This document shows positions 1-9,369 of a DNA stretch of 54,488 nucleotides, piece after piece. The stretch comes from Marinobacter gelidimuriae. GTDB taxonomy: Bacteria; Pseudomonadota; Gammaproteobacteria; Pseudomonadales; Oleiphilaceae. Each line of letters opens with the position of its first letter. Within the stretch, counting starts at the first letter, position 1. The notes beneath the pieces are model-generated. The model was given only the letters and a program-made list of their open reading frames with translations, made no database searches and was not told the DNA's origin. The stretch covers positions 106,160 through 160,647 of the forward strand of contig NZ_KB889875.1 in assembly GCF_000372805.1 (NCBI RefSeq), written 5' to 3'. The translations under genes and the position numbers were made by a program.

Positions 1-327
1 GGTGGACATTCGATATCTGCCTCTTCGAGACGTTGTCGATAGCGCTGTCGCCACCGTTCAGCGTCAGTGGCTGGCAAGCGGCCACCGGCATCCGCTACCG
101 TTGTGTTCATATTGATCAGCAGTACTTTCATCGCCTTGGCCCAGTGTTGATCGTCCTGCTCCCATGCCCTCTCCAGCTCCCGAAGGTGGTGCGCATTGCA
201 CAGGGAATGGGTGCACGCGTAACGGTAGTACGGCTTCCAATGATCGTGACACAGCACCCCGCTGAAGAAGGGTAAGACGCCCATCTCGTCCATGGCCTCG
301 GTGCCACGCTTGGTGTGGGGGTAGAGC
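1..327 (-). pseudogene. IS66-family transposase remnant (partial, left window edge)
   Basis: Read on the minus strand from about 327 down to 1, this stretch is open and encodes a segment typical of the DDE transposase of IS66 elements. It includes a KRGTEAMD segment, the catalytic-core stretch VLCHDHWKPYYRY and the strongly conserved CNAHHLREL. In the same frame a TAG stop lies immediately upstream of the first readable residues, so the N-terminal half (helix-turn-helix and zinc-binding part) is absent. The rest runs out of the window. It is therefore a 5'-truncated remnant and not an active transposase. Another IS66-family end lies at the opposite edge of the window (54,374 onward), but whether the two belong to the same element type cannot be decided from what is visible. 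Confidence 0.85.
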
Positions 328-510
328 TAATTAGCGCAAGCCTGGTGGCCGGCCCTTTGTCACTGCCAACATCCTGATATAAGCACCGTGTCGAATGAGT
401 TGTGAATATACTGGCAAATGGCTATTGGTTTTCGCATCCGATAGTTGTCCAATACACTCTTTGCTGGCAATACACACAGATTCTGCAATAACCGGGTGAT
501 AAAAACACGC

Positions 511-711
511 ATGTTTCATGAACTGAGTTTAGGCGGAATGCTGTTCAGTCCTTTGGTAGTGCTGGGGCCACTGGCGTTTTTGATGACCATGGCCACTCGT
601 TGGGTGCTGCACAGGCTGAACTGGAGGCGTTATATCTGGAAAGATGCCTGGTTCGATGTGGGCATTTTTGTGTGTTATCTGGCGCTGACTATTTACTGGG
701 TGGGAGACTGA
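511..711 (+). CDS. aaeX: AaeX-like small inner-membrane protein (DUF1656)
   Basis: This is a 66-residue hydrophobic protein with two predicted membrane segments, roughly residues 8-28 and 48-64, and the family-like start MFHELSLGG. Length and position match AaeX, the small DUF1656 protein encoded ahead of the AaeA/AaeB aromatic carboxylic acid efflux pair; its own function is not established. I chose the ATG at 511 because the family begins at MFHE and the upstream in-frame extension has no family character. The gene ends 9 bp before aaeA, so the three genes probably form one operon. No LysR-type aaeR regulator is seen nearby. Confidence 0.8.
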   Translation: MFHELSLGGMLFSPLVVLGPLAFLMTMATRWVLHRLNWRRYIWKDAWFDVGIFVCYLALTIYWVGD

Positions 712-720
712 AGCGGACTT

Positions 721-1581
721 ATGGGAAAACTATTACGTATTGGGGTTACTTTGCTGGTGGTTTTTGCGGCCATATTGGCCGGCAACTGGATATGGAATCA
801 CTATTTGCATTCGCCCTGGACCCGCGATGGCCGTATTCGCGCAGATGTCATTACCGTAGCGCCCGACGTGTCCGGCTGGGTAACCCGTCTTGAGGTCAGC
901 AACAACCAGCTGGTTAACAAGGGTGACTTGCTGTTTGTGATTGATGAATCCCGCTATCAGGCAAAAATTGCCGAAGCCGGCGCTTACCTGGCGCAAAAGC
1001 GCAGCGCCTGGGAATTGGCCCAGCATCAGTATCAGCGCCACGAAGGCTTGAGCGGCCGCCAGACTATTAGCGACGAGAATCTGGAAACCTACCGCATTCA
1101 AACCGAGTCTGCCAAAGCCAGTTACGAGTTGGCTCAGGCTCAGCTGGCAACGGCCCGTATTGACCTGCAACGCACCCGGGTAACGGCGCCTGAAACCGGC
1201 ACCGTTAGCAATCTCAGCCTGAGCGAAGGCAACTACGTGAACCAGGGCCAGCCGGTGGTGTCTTTGGTGCAGAAAAGCTCGTTTTACGTGACCGGTTACT
1301 TTGAAGAAACCAAGCTTCAGAAAATCCACGTTGGCCAAAATGCCCGGGTAACACTGATGAGCGGCGGTGAAATGCAGGGCAAGGTCGCCAGTATTGCCCA
1401 AGGCATTGCCGACACCAGCGTTAGTAGCAACAGCCAGTTGTTGCCACAAGTGCAGCAGGCGGTGAACTGGGTACGCTTGGCCCAGCGCATACCGGTGGAT
1501 ATCACTCTGGACTCACTGCCGCCAGGCCTCAATCTTAGCGCCGGTATGACGGTTTCAATCTATCTCGACACCGATCAGTAA
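721..1581 (+). CDS. aaeA: HlyD/AaeA-type membrane fusion protein of an efflux pump
   Basis: This 286-residue protein has one N-terminal membrane anchor (about residues 5-25). A biotinyl-lipoyl-like half follows (ITVAPDVSGWVTRLEVSNNQLVNKGDLLFVID), then a short alpha-helical hairpin and the matching C-terminal barrel part (TAPETGTVSNLSLSEGNYVNQGQPVVSLV). This is the layout of periplasmic adaptor proteins. Next to a DUF1656 protein and a FUSC-family permease it fits AaeA, which in E. coli (310 residues) helps export hydroxylated aromatic carboxylic acids. Its substrate here is unknown. The stop lies one base before the aaeB start, so the two are very likely co-translated. Confidence 0.85.
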   Translation: MGKLLRIGVTLLVVFAAILAGNWIWNHYLHSPWTRDGRIRADVITVAPDVSGWVTRLEVSNNQLVNKGDLLFVIDESRYQAKIAEAGAYLAQKRSAWELAQHQYQRHEGLSGRQTISDENLETYRIQTESAKASYELAQAQLATARIDLQRTRVTAPETGTVSNLSLSEGNYVNQGQPVVSLVQKSSFYVTGYFEETKLQKIHVGQNARVTLMSGGEMQGKVASIAQGIADTSVSSNSQLLPQVQQAVNWVRLAQRIPVDITLDSLPPGLNLSAGMTVSIYLDTDQ

Positions 1582-1582
1582 T

Positions 1583-3640
1583 ATGCAGCTACACCCCTGG
1601 CTTGCACAGTTTCTGATGCCCGACAAGCACGCGGTGATTTTCGCCATTAAAGGCCTTATCGCCATGGCCATGGCGCTGTTCACCTCCATGTATTTGGGGT
1701 TGGAGCGGCCTTACTGGGCCTTGGTCGCCGCTATTTTTCTACAGATCCGCCCGGAAAGCGGGATGGTAATCGAAAAAGCCCTGTGCCTGATTCTGGGATC
1801 ACTGCTGGGGGGCGCCGTCGGCATCCTGATACTGGCGCTGCTGATACCTTACCCGCTGCTGGCACTGGCCAGTCTGGCTTTGTGGGTGAGCCTGAACTCC
1901 GCGGCCGCGGCCATGGTGCACAGCAAAAACTTTATCTATGCCTTTGCGATGGCCGGCATGACCGCTGCTCTGGTGGTGATTCTGGTGATGGCCAATGCCG
2001 AAGCCGCCAGTAGCAAGGCCGTGTTTGATATTGCCCAGGCTCGTATCAGTGAAATCACCGTGGGCGCGGTGTGCGCCATGTTGGTCAGCAAGCTGCTGTG
2101 GCCAATGATGGTGAAAGACCAAATGCGCGACGACGCCCGCACGGTGATTAACAGAACCCTGGAAAATCTGACCTTCGAGCTGGACCCGCAAAGCTCCCAC
2201 GACCAGCGTCATCACAGCGCTGAGCAGATTCTGGAAACCCTGGTTGCGCTGGCAGACGACTCCAGCGCCGTGGTGTATGAAAGCCCGGAGGGTCCGGGGC
2301 GCAGTCGGGCTGCCAATCTGTTCAGCAACAAGGTGCTGTCGCTGGTAGCGCTGACCCAGATTCTGGGCCGTTTCCATCGTAATCACGATGACCTGCTGTC
2401 GCCAGCGTTTCGCCAGATGCTGGATACCATGCGCACCCATTTTCGTCTGGTTGTTGCGACCGGTAACTATGAGGAAGCTTACCGTCTGGCGCAGGCCTTG
2501 CGACGGCAGTTGCTGGAACAGCGGTCTGCGTTTATAGACGAGTCTGCGATCGTTACTCGCCTGGCAGGCACGGCCTTAGAGCTGGCATCAGATCTGGCCG
2601 TGGTGTTGCGGGCCTACAACGCTCTGGAAAATCCCGACAACACGCTGTTGAAGGCCCCCAAGCTGTCCACTCATCGGGACCCTCTGTTTGGCGCCATCAA
2701 CGGTTTCCGTACTGGAATGGTGTTTCTTTTTGGTGCCACCGTCTGGGTGGCCACTGCCAGCCCATCGGCTATTTTAATGATGATTATACCGGTGGTTTTT
2801 TCGGTCACTTTTGCGCGCTTTTCTTTGGCCTTTCTGAAGGTTTTTCTCCGCCGCCTGCTATTGGGCGTGGTGGTCTCGGTACCGGTGGCGCTGGTGTTCG
2901 GACTGGCACTGCTATCACAAAGCAGCGGGGATTTTGAAATTCTGATACTGGTATTGGCCGGGCCTTATTATATGGGTCTAGTGGCGCTGGCCAACCGCGA
3001 AACCTTGCCTTACGGCCTGGGTTTTTGTATTCCCTTTGCGCTGATTATTCAGCCTGGCAACAATATGACATTTAACGCCGCAGACGCCGCCAACAATGCG
3101 CTCGGCCTGCTGGTAGGTATTGGTGCGCTCTATTGGATATTTCAGCTGATTGCGCCGCCCGATAGCCAATTGATGAAACGACGACTGTTGCACGCAACGG
3201 CACGAGATCTGGTGGATATAAACAACCATCCCACGCCGGAACGCTGGTACAACGGCCGCATGGGCGAGCGCCTGCTACGGCTGGCCAATTACGATCAGGA
3301 AAATAAACGCAGCGAGCGCTTTATGACCGACCTGGGTTTTACCGGCCTTAACCTGGGGCACACATCCATACGCCTGCGCAAACTGGTTCATAAACGGCGT
3401 GGACCGTTGGTAGATGCCGAATTGCGTAATTGGCAGCAGGTGCTGGCAGACACCTACTTAATGAGTTCTCGTGGCGAATTCAATCCCGGGTTCCGCGAAG
3501 CCAGCGACCGTTTGTTGCAGGCTGTACATTCGGTGGACTTGCCAGATCAACAAACGGTTATTATCGAGGGTATGTTCGAGCGCATTGCGCTCACATTTGA
3601 ACGCACGGCGCACACTGTGGCGAGCCTGACCAAAACCTGA
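1583..3640 (+). CDS. aaeB: AaeB/FUSC-family inner-membrane efflux permease
   Basis: This 685-residue protein contains two hydrophobic blocks, about residues 12-175 and 365-520, each with several membrane helices. Each is followed by a hydrophilic cytoplasmic region. That is the duplicated arrangement of the FUSC (fusaric acid resistance) family to which E. coli AaeB (655 residues) belongs. The N-terminal block has the typical segment LGLERPYWALVAAIFLQIRPESG. With the adaptor encoded immediately upstream it should form a pump for aromatic acids or related compounds across the inner membrane. The substrate cannot be read from the sequence. Any link with the aromatic starter of the distant aryl polyene cluster would be speculation. 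Confidence 0.85.
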   Translation: MQLHPWLAQFLMPDKHAVIFAIKGLIAMAMALFTSMYLGLERPYWALVAAIFLQIRPESGMVIEKALCLILGSLLGGAVGILILALLIPYPLLALASLALWVSLNSAAAAMVHSKNFIYAFAMAGMTAALVVILVMANAEAASSKAVFDIAQARISEITVGAVCAMLVSKLLWPMMVKDQMRDDARTVINRTLENLTFELDPQSSHDQRHHSAEQILETLVALADDSSAVVYESPEGPGRSRAANLFSNKVLSLVALTQILGRFHRNHDDLLSPAFRQMLDTMRTHFRLVVATGNYEEAYRLAQALRRQLLEQRSAFIDESAIVTRLAGTALELASDLAVVLRAYNALENPDNTLLKAPKLSTHRDPLFGAINGFRTGMVFLFGATVWVATASPSAILMMIIPVVFSVTFARFSLAFLKVFLRRLLLGVVVSVPVALVFGLALLSQSSGDFEILILVLAGPYYMGLVALANRETLPYGLGFCIPFALIIQPGNNMTFNAADAANNALGLLVGIGALYWIFQLIAPPDSQLMKRRLLHATARDLVDINNHPTPERWYNGRMGERLLRLANYDQENKRSERFMTDLGFTGLNLGHTSIRLRKLVHKRRGPLVDAELRNWQQVLADTYLMSSRGEFNPGFREASDRLLQAVHSVDLPDQQTVIIEGMFERIALTFERTAHTVASLTKT

Positions 3641-3684
3641 CGGACGTGTTTATGGCGTAATCGCTGTTTTGATTTTTCCAAGGC

Positions 3685-5505
3685 TTAAAAACCTTGTGCC
3701 GATGACGTACTGCGCCTGGGGTCTGCACCCCCATAAAGCGTGCCATCTTCGCCAATCATGATGCTCTGAATAGCGCCCATAGCCGAGTCTGTGACCACCG
3801 TGTGGCCCTTGCTTTCCAACAGTTTCACTGTGTCGGCACTAATACCTTGCTCTACACGAATCTGATCTGGCAGCCATTGGTGATGAATACGCGGCACACT
3901 GACGGCGCTTTGTATGTTCATACCGTGGTCAATCACGTTCATGATTACCTGCAGAGTCGTGGTTATGATGCGCGAGCCGCCAGGGCTTCCGGTCACCAGA
4001 AAGTTGCGACCGTCTTTGCGCACCACAGTAGGCGACATGGAACTGAGCATGCGTTTGCCGGGTTCGATCTTATTAGCTGCGCCGCCGATCAAACCGTAAG
4101 CGTTGGGCACGCCTGGCTTGGCGCTGAAATCGTCCATTTCGTTATTCAATAAAAAACCGGCGCCGGCCACGGTAATGCCTGAACCGTAACTGAAGTTGAT
4201 GGTGTAAGTATTTGATACCGCATTACCCCAACGGTCTACCACTGAAAAATGAGTGGTTTCAGGGCTTTCATAAGCCGCAGGCTGCCCCGGTTTTATCTCG
4301 CTGGCCGGGCGGGTTTTTTCCGCGTTGATTGTGCCGCGTAACTCTTCTGCATAGCCCTTGCTGATTAATCCCGCCACAGGCACATCCACAAAGTCGGTGT
4401 CGCCCAGATATTGCGTGCGGTCGGCGTAGGCCAGTTTCATGGCTTCGGCCATGTGGTGAATGGCGCTGGCGGAGTTGTGGCCGAATTCCGCGATGGGGAG
4501 CCCTTCCAGAATATTCAGAATCTGCACGATGTGAACGCCGCCGGAGGAGGGCGGCGACATGGAGTAAATGTCGTATCCGCGATAAGTGCCGTGTACCGGT
4601 GTGCGGACGGCAGGCTTGTAGCCGGCCAGATCAGCCTCGGTAATCAGGCCGTCGTGCCGGGCCATTTCTTCAGCAATCAGGCGCGCGGTTTCGCCTTTGT
4701 AAAAGCCGTCAGTGCCCTGATCGGCAATGCGCTGCAAGGTTGCTGCCAGTTCCGGCTGGCGAAAGCGTTCGCCGGGCTGCCAGGCTGAACCGTCTTCTTT
4801 ATAAAAGGTTTTCAGGGTGGCCGGCCAGCGGGTCATGCGCTCGCGGGCCTGCTCCAGCCCTTCGCTGAAGCGCCGCGGCACAATAAAACCGTCACTGGCC
4901 AGCTTAATTGCCGGCGCCAAAGCCTGCTTCAGGCTGATGCTGCCGTGGCGTTCCAAGGCCAGAGCCAGTCCGGCCACCGTGCCGGGCACGCCTGCAGCTT
5001 TGTGGGTAAAGCGGCTGCGGTTTTGTACCACTTTGCCGTCGTCGTCCAGGAACAGATCTTCGGTGGCTGCTGCCGGCGCGGTTTCGCGGTAGTCAATGGC
5101 TTCCGGCGCGGCGCCATCACCCGGCGCTATCAGCATAAAACCACCGCCGCCAATATTGCCGGAACGGGGTTGGGTAACGGCCAGGGCGAAGCCGGCTGTG
5201 ACCGCGGCATCCACCGCATTACCGCCGTCTTTTAATACCTGCAGCGCGACTTCGGTGGCCAGGGTGTGGCTGGTAGACACCATGCCCTGGGTAGCGGTTA
5301 CCGGGTTAAAGCGTTCGCCCTCTAGAATGGCATCGGCGTGGGCGCCGTAACTGACAGCCAGACTGGTGCTAATAATTATTAACCGGGTACTAATAGCCAT
5401 CAACTTGGTGCTAATAACAAAAGCACCCAGCACGGTGGCTTTTAATCGCCCTGAGTGGGTGTTTGAAGCTGTTTTTGAATCGGGTGCCTGTAGGTGGCTG
5501 TACAT
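3685..5505 (-). CDS. ggt: Gamma-glutamyltranspeptidase (periplasmic glutathione hydrolase)
   Basis: This 606-residue protein is a complete Ntn-hydrolase of the GGT family, against 580 residues in E. coli. The autoprocessing and catalytic threonine is Thr417 in ETTHFSVVD. The oxyanion and binding loop GSPGGSRI, the early NIGGGGFM motif and the small-subunit segment NNEMDDF are all present. It hydrolyses or transfers the gamma-glutamyl group of glutathione in the periplasm. The N-terminus has a basic stretch, then a hydrophobic region and a likely signal-peptidase site near AHA-DA. The hydrophobic region is odd: it contains three consecutive 7-residue units (ISTKLMA, ISTRLII, ISTSLAV, residues 31-51) from a 21-bp tandem repeat. 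The gene is convergent with aaeB and divergent from purU, so it is probably a single transcription unit. Confidence 0.93.
   Translation of the reverse strand: MYSHLQAPDSKTASNTHSGRLKATVLGAFVISTKLMAISTRLIIISTSLAVSYGAHADAILEGERFNPVTATQGMVSTSHTLATEVALQVLKDGGNAVDAAVTAGFALAVTQPRSGNIGGGGFMLIAPGDGAAPEAIDYRETAPAAATEDLFLDDDGKVVQNRSRFTHKAAGVPGTVAGLALALERHGSISLKQALAPAIKLASDGFIVPRRFSEGLEQARERMTRWPATLKTFYKEDGSAWQPGERFRQPELAATLQRIADQGTDGFYKGETARLIAEEMARHDGLITEADLAGYKPAVRTPVHGTYRGYDIYSMSPPSSGGVHIVQILNILEGLPIAEFGHNSASAIHHMAEAMKLAYADRTQYLGDTDFVDVPVAGLISKGYAEELRGTINAEKTRPASEIKPGQPAAYESPETTHFSVVDRWGNAVSNTYTINFSYGSGITVAGAGFLLNNEMDDFSAKPGVPNAYGLIGGAANKIEPGKRMLSSMSPTVVRKDGRNFLVTGSPGGSRIITTTLQVIMNVIDHGMNIQSAVSVPRIHHQWLPDQIRVEQGISADTVKLLESKGHTVVTDSAMGAIQSIMIGEDGTLYGGADPRRSTSSAQGF
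5342..5415 (-). repeat. Imperfect 21-bp tandem repeat inside the ggt signal peptide
   Basis: On the plus strand three direct copies sharing the core GGTGCTAATA or GGTACTAATA lie at roughly 21-bp spacing between 5363 and 5415. Each encodes seven residues of the Ggt signal peptide, and the three units have a common IST-x-L pattern. The copies differ at several bases, so this is an old in-frame duplication that preserved hydrophobicity. Confidence 0.75.
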
Positions 5506-5648
5506 GCGTTAGCTCCTCGTTTCCAACGTTCAGATAAGCTATCATAGCCCGTCATTTTCATTGGTGCGTAATGTCGTTAGCTTGATTTTAGGTTGCGGCT
5601 TTCCCCAACGTATCCGCTTTCCCGCGTTTGAGTTAAGGAAAGGCTGTC

Positions 5649-6503
5649 ATGGAGCATACCTACCGTCTTGTGATTTCCTGCCCGGACGGGGTGGGAATCG
5701 TCGCTAAGGTGAGTAATTTTTTGTCCACCTATAACGGTTGGATTACCGAAGCAAGCCACCATTCTGACACCCACAGTGGCTGGTTTTTTATGCGTCACGA
5801 AATCAAGGCCAACTCGATTCCTTTTGGTCTAGAGCAGTTTCGCGCAGCGTTTGAGCCCATCGCCCGCGAGTTCAGTATGAACTGGCGCATCACCGATTCG
5901 GCGCAGCCGAAAAAAGTGGTGCTGATGTGCAGCAAAGAATCTCACTGCGTAGCTGATCTGCTGCATCGCTGGCAAAGCAAAGAATTGAACGTCGAAATTG
6001 TAGCAGTGGTGTCCAACCACGACGATCTGCGCCGCATGGTGGAATGGCACGACATCCCTTACCACCACGTGCCGGTCAGCAAAGACAATCGCGAGGAAGC
6101 CTTTGCCCACATTGAAGACCTGTTCGAGCAGTACCAGGTCGACGTAGTGGTGCTGGCGCGCTACATGCAGGTTCTGCCGCCGGAACTGTGCGCCAAATAC
6201 GCGGGCAAGGTGATCAATATTCACCACAGTTTTTTGCCTTCGTTCGCTGGCGCCCGCCCTTACCACCAGGCTTACAGCCGTGGCGTGAAGCTTATCGGGG
6301 CTACCTGTCACTACGTGACTCAGGATCTGGACGAAGGCCCGATCATAGAGCAGTCGGTGATTCGCATCACCCACCGCGATACCACCGACGACATGGTGCG
6401 CCTGGGCAAAGATGTGGAAAAAAGTGTGTTGGCTCGCGGGTTGCGCTCGCATATTGAAGACCGCGTGATCACTCACGAAAACAAGACCGTGGTGTTTGAT
6501 TAA
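5649..6503 (+). CDS. purU: Formyltetrahydrofolate deformylase
   Basis: This 284-residue protein has an N-terminal ACT domain (about residues 5-80, RLVISCPDGVGIVAKVSNFL). A formyltransferase-fold domain related to PurN follows. The catalytic region shows INIHHSFLPSFAGARPYHQA and the later LDEGPIIEQ, which carries the conserved aspartate. It hydrolyses 10-formyl-tetrahydrofolate to formate and tetrahydrofolate, balancing one-carbon pools and supplying formate to PurT. Length matches the family (280 residues in E. coli). A purine-rich AAGGAAAGG stretch lies about 8 bp before the ATG. The gene stands alone between divergent ggt and the gyrA promoter region. Confidence 0.95.
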   Translation: MEHTYRLVISCPDGVGIVAKVSNFLSTYNGWITEASHHSDTHSGWFFMRHEIKANSIPFGLEQFRAAFEPIAREFSMNWRITDSAQPKKVVLMCSKESHCVADLLHRWQSKELNVEIVAVVSNHDDLRRMVEWHDIPYHHVPVSKDNREEAFAHIEDLFEQYQVDVVVLARYMQVLPPELCAKYAGKVINIHHSFLPSFAGARPYHQAYSRGVKLIGATCHYVTQDLDEGPIIEQSVIRITHRDTTDDMVRLGKDVEKSVLARGLRSHIEDRVITHENKTVVFD

Positions 6504-6538
6504 CAGTCGCCCTCAAAGCCCCGGGAAGGGTGCCTGTG

Positions 6539-6547
6539 TGGTATACT
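6539..6547 (+). promoter_or_regulatory. Putative extended -10 promoter for gyrA
   Basis: The sequence TGGTATACT gives a TGn extension plus a near-consensus -10 hexamer (TATACT), about 85 bp upstream of the gyrA start. No good -35 hexamer is seen at 16-18 bp, which agrees with an extended -10 type. It is the best promoter candidate in the 127-bp purU-gyrA gap. Confidence 0.45.
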
Positions 6548-6630
6548 GCTCGGCTTATTAAAGAACTCATTGACGGGGCCAGAATCGGGCCCTGATACGA
6601 TTTTCAGTTAACGCAAAGGAACCTTTCTCG

Positions 6631-9318
6631 ATGGGTGAGTTAGCCAAAGAGATCCTGCCGGTAAATATTGAAGACGAGTTGAAGCAGTCCTACCTGGATT
6701 ACGCCATGAGCGTGATTGTGGGTCGGGCACTTCCGGATGTGCGCGACGGCCTGAAGCCGGTACATCGCCGCGTACTGTTCGCCATGTCGGTGTTGAACAA
6801 CGACTGGAACAAAGCCTATAAAAAGTCCGCCCGTGTGGTGGGTGACGTAATTGGTAAATACCATCCGCACGGTGACTCTGCGGTTTACGACACCATCGTA
6901 CGTATGGCTCAGCCGTTTTCGCTGCGCTACCCGCTGGTAGACGGCCAGGGTAACTTTGGTTCCATCGACGGCGACAACGCCGCGGCCATGCGTTACACCG
7001 AAATCCGCATGAAGAAGATTGCCCACTCCCTGCTGGCCGATCTGGACAAAGAAACCGTTGATTACGTGCCCAACTACGACGGGACAGAGCAGATTCCGGT
7101 GGTTATGCCTACCCGTGTGCCCAACCTGCTGGTCAACGGCTCGTCCGGTATTGCCGTGGGTATGGCCACCAATATTCCGCCCCACAACCTCACTGAGGTG
7201 GTGAAAGGCTGTTTGGCGCTGATTGATGATCCAGACTTAAGCATTGACCAATTGATGGAGTTTATTCCTGGTCCGGATTTCCCCACCGAGGGCATCATCA
7301 ACGGTCGTGCGGGCATTGTTGAGGCGTATCGCACCGGCCGTGGCCGCGTGTACATTCGCGCCCGCCACGAAGTAGAGCACGACGCCAAGACCAAGCGCGA
7401 CGCGGTGATCATCACCGAACTGCCGTATCAGCTGAACAAATCGCGGTTGATCGAGAAAATCGCCGAGCTGGTGAAAGAGAAGCGCCTGGAAGGCATCACC
7501 GAGCTGCGTGACGAGTCCAACAAGGAAGGCATTCGCGTTGTTATCGAATTGCGCCGTGGTGAAAACCCGGACGTGATCATTAACAACCTGTTCAAACAGA
7601 CCCAGCTTGAAACCGTGTTCGGTATCAACATGGTGGCGCTGATTGACGGCGAACCGCGCATTCTCAATCTGAAGGAAATGCTGGACGCTTTCATACGTCA
7701 CCGTCGCGAAGTGGTTACCCGCCGGACGATTTTTGAGCTACGCAAAGCCCGCGAGCGTGGTCACATTCTTGAAGGTCTGGCGGTTGCGCTGGCCAACATT
7801 GACGAGATCATCGCGCTGATCAAAGCCTCACCTTCGGCCGCCGAAGCCAAGGAAAAGCTGATTGCCCAAGGCTGGGGATCCGAAGACGTGATGGCCATGC
7901 TGGACCGCGCTGGTGAAGATGCCTGCCGCCCGGACGATCTTCCGGAAATTTACGGTTTGCGCAATGGCAAATATCATCTGTCGCCAGAACAGGCCCAGGC
8001 GATTCTGGACCTGCGCCTGCACCGCCTGACCGGTCTGGAAACCGAAAAGCTGCAAAACGAATACCGCGAAATTTTGGAGCGTATTGCCGACTTGTTGGAC
8101 ATTCTGGGTAACCCGGAGCGCCTGATGCAGGTTATTCGCGACGAACTGCAAGCCATTGTGGAAGAGTTTGGCGACGAGCGCCGCACCGAAATTACCAGCT
8201 CCCGCCGCGATTTAACCGTGGCCGACCTGATTGATGAAGAAGAGCTGGTAGTGACCATCTCCCACAGCGGCTACGCCAAGACGCAAGCGGTGGAAGATTA
8301 TCAGGCCCAGCGCCGTGGCGGCCGTGGTAAAGCGGCGACCTCGATGAAAGACGAAGATTTCGTCGAAAAACTGCTGGTGGCAAACTCCCACGATACGATT
8401 CTGTGCTTCTCTAACCGTGGCAAAGTCTACTGGTTGCGGGTATTTGAAATTCCGCGCGCCAGCCGTGTTTCACGCGGGCGCCCGATGGTGAACATTCTGC
8501 CGCTGGACGAGGGTGAACGTATCACCACCTTCCTGCCGGTTCGGGATTACCCGGAAGATCAGTTTGTGTTGATGGCAACGTCAGCCGGTGTGGTCAAAAA
8601 GACTCCGCTGCCGAACTTCTCCCGCCCACGCAGCAGCGGTCTGATTGCGCTGTCGCTGGACGAAGGCGATACCCTGATTGGCGCGGCGATCACCGACGGC
8701 AGCGCTGAAATCATGCTGTTCTCCACCGCGGGTAAAGCCGTACGCTTTAAAGAAGACGCGGTGCGTCCGATGAGCCGCACCGCAAGGGGTGTGCGCGGTA
8801 TCCGTATGGCCGGGGGCCATCACGTGGTGTCGTTGATCATTCCACAGGATAACGCCGTATTACTGATGGCCAGTGAACACGGCTACGGTAAACGCACCAA
8901 CCTGGACGAATTCCCCACTTACGGTCGCGGCAGCCAGGGTGTTATCGCCATGCAGTGCTCTGACCGTAACGGCAACCTGGTCACCGCACTGCAATTGTTC
9001 GACGGCGACGAAATGATGCTGATCTCGGACAAGGGCACGCTGGTTCGTACCCGCACCGATGAAGTATCTGTGCTCAGCCGCAACACCCAGGGTGTGCGCC
9101 TGATCAAGCTCAGCCAGGAAGACGAGCGCCTGGTGGGTGTAGAGCGTATTGCGGAAACCGACGCCGAAGACATCGCCGGCGAAGATGTCAGCGACGAAAG
9201 CACCGAGGTTGAAGGTGTTACAGGTGAAGGCAACGATGTGCAAGCAGGCAGCGAACCGCTTGACGGCAACAGCACCGATGCAGACGATAATGGCGACGCA
9301 GATGCCGGCGACGAATAA
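6631..9318 (+). CDS. gyrA: DNA gyrase subunit A
   Basis: This 895-residue protein is the breakage-reunion subunit of DNA gyrase, which introduces negative supercoils with GyrB. The catalytic tyrosine is Tyr122 in [11 protein letters not shown], at the same number as in E. coli. The quinolone-resistance region reads [10 protein letters not shown] with Ser83 and Asp87 (E. coli numbering), the sensitive wild-type state. The C-terminal beta-pinwheel starts near residue 530. Its GyrA-box appears as QRRGGRG instead of the usual QRRGGKG. The protein ends in a long acidic tail of about 55 residues rich in Asp and Glu. It is followed 51 bp later by serC, as in pseudomonads. Confidence 0.98.
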   Translation: MGELAKEILPVNIEDELKQSYLDYAMSVIVGRALPDVRDGLKPVHRRVLFAMSVLNNDWNKAYKKSARVVGDVIGKYHPHGDSAVYDTIVRMAQPFSLRYPLVDGQGNFGSIDGDNAAAMRYTEIRMKKIAHSLLADLDKETVDYVPNYDGTEQIPVVMPTRVPNLLVNGSSGIAVGMATNIPPHNLTEVVKGCLALIDDPDLSIDQLMEFIPGPDFPTEGIINGRAGIVEAYRTGRGRVYIRARHEVEHDAKTKRDAVIITELPYQLNKSRLIEKIAELVKEKRLEGITELRDESNKEGIRVVIELRRGENPDVIINNLFKQTQLETVFGINMVALIDGEPRILNLKEMLDAFIRHRREVVTRRTIFELRKARERGHILEGLAVALANIDEIIALIKASPSAAEAKEKLIAQGWGSEDVMAMLDRAGEDACRPDDLPEIYGLRNGKYHLSPEQAQAILDLRLHRLTGLETEKLQNEYREILERIADLLDILGNPERLMQVIRDELQAIVEEFGDERRTEITSSRRDLTVADLIDEEELVVTISHSGYAKTQAVEDYQAQRRGGRGKAATSMKDEDFVEKLLVANSHDTILCFSNRGKVYWLRVFEIPRASRVSRGRPMVNILPLDEGERITTFLPVRDYPEDQFVLMATSAGVVKKTPLPNFSRPRSSGLIALSLDEGDTLIGAAITDGSAEIMLFSTAGKAVRFKEDAVRPMSRTARGVRGIRMAGGHHVVSLIIPQDNAVLLMASEHGYGKRTNLDEFPTYGRGSQGVIAMQCSDRNGNLVTALQLFDGDEMMLISDKGTLVRTRTDEVSVLSRNTQGVRLIKLSQEDERLVGVERIAETDAEDIAGEDVSDESTEVEGVTGEGNDVQAGSEPLDGNSTDADDNGDADAGDE

Positions 9319-9369
9319 GTCGCCGCAGCCGGCACACTGAATCAGCAAGACGCAAGAGACCAGAGCAAC

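Noticed and set aside
445..510. N-terminal extension of AaeX
   Set aside because: The extra residues are not family-like and there is no ribosome site at 445; the start at 511 fits the family.
733..1449. Long minus-strand open frame inside aaeA
   Set aside because: It lies opposite a well-supported gene, is rich in His and Gln typical of shadow frames of GC-rich genes, and matches nothing.
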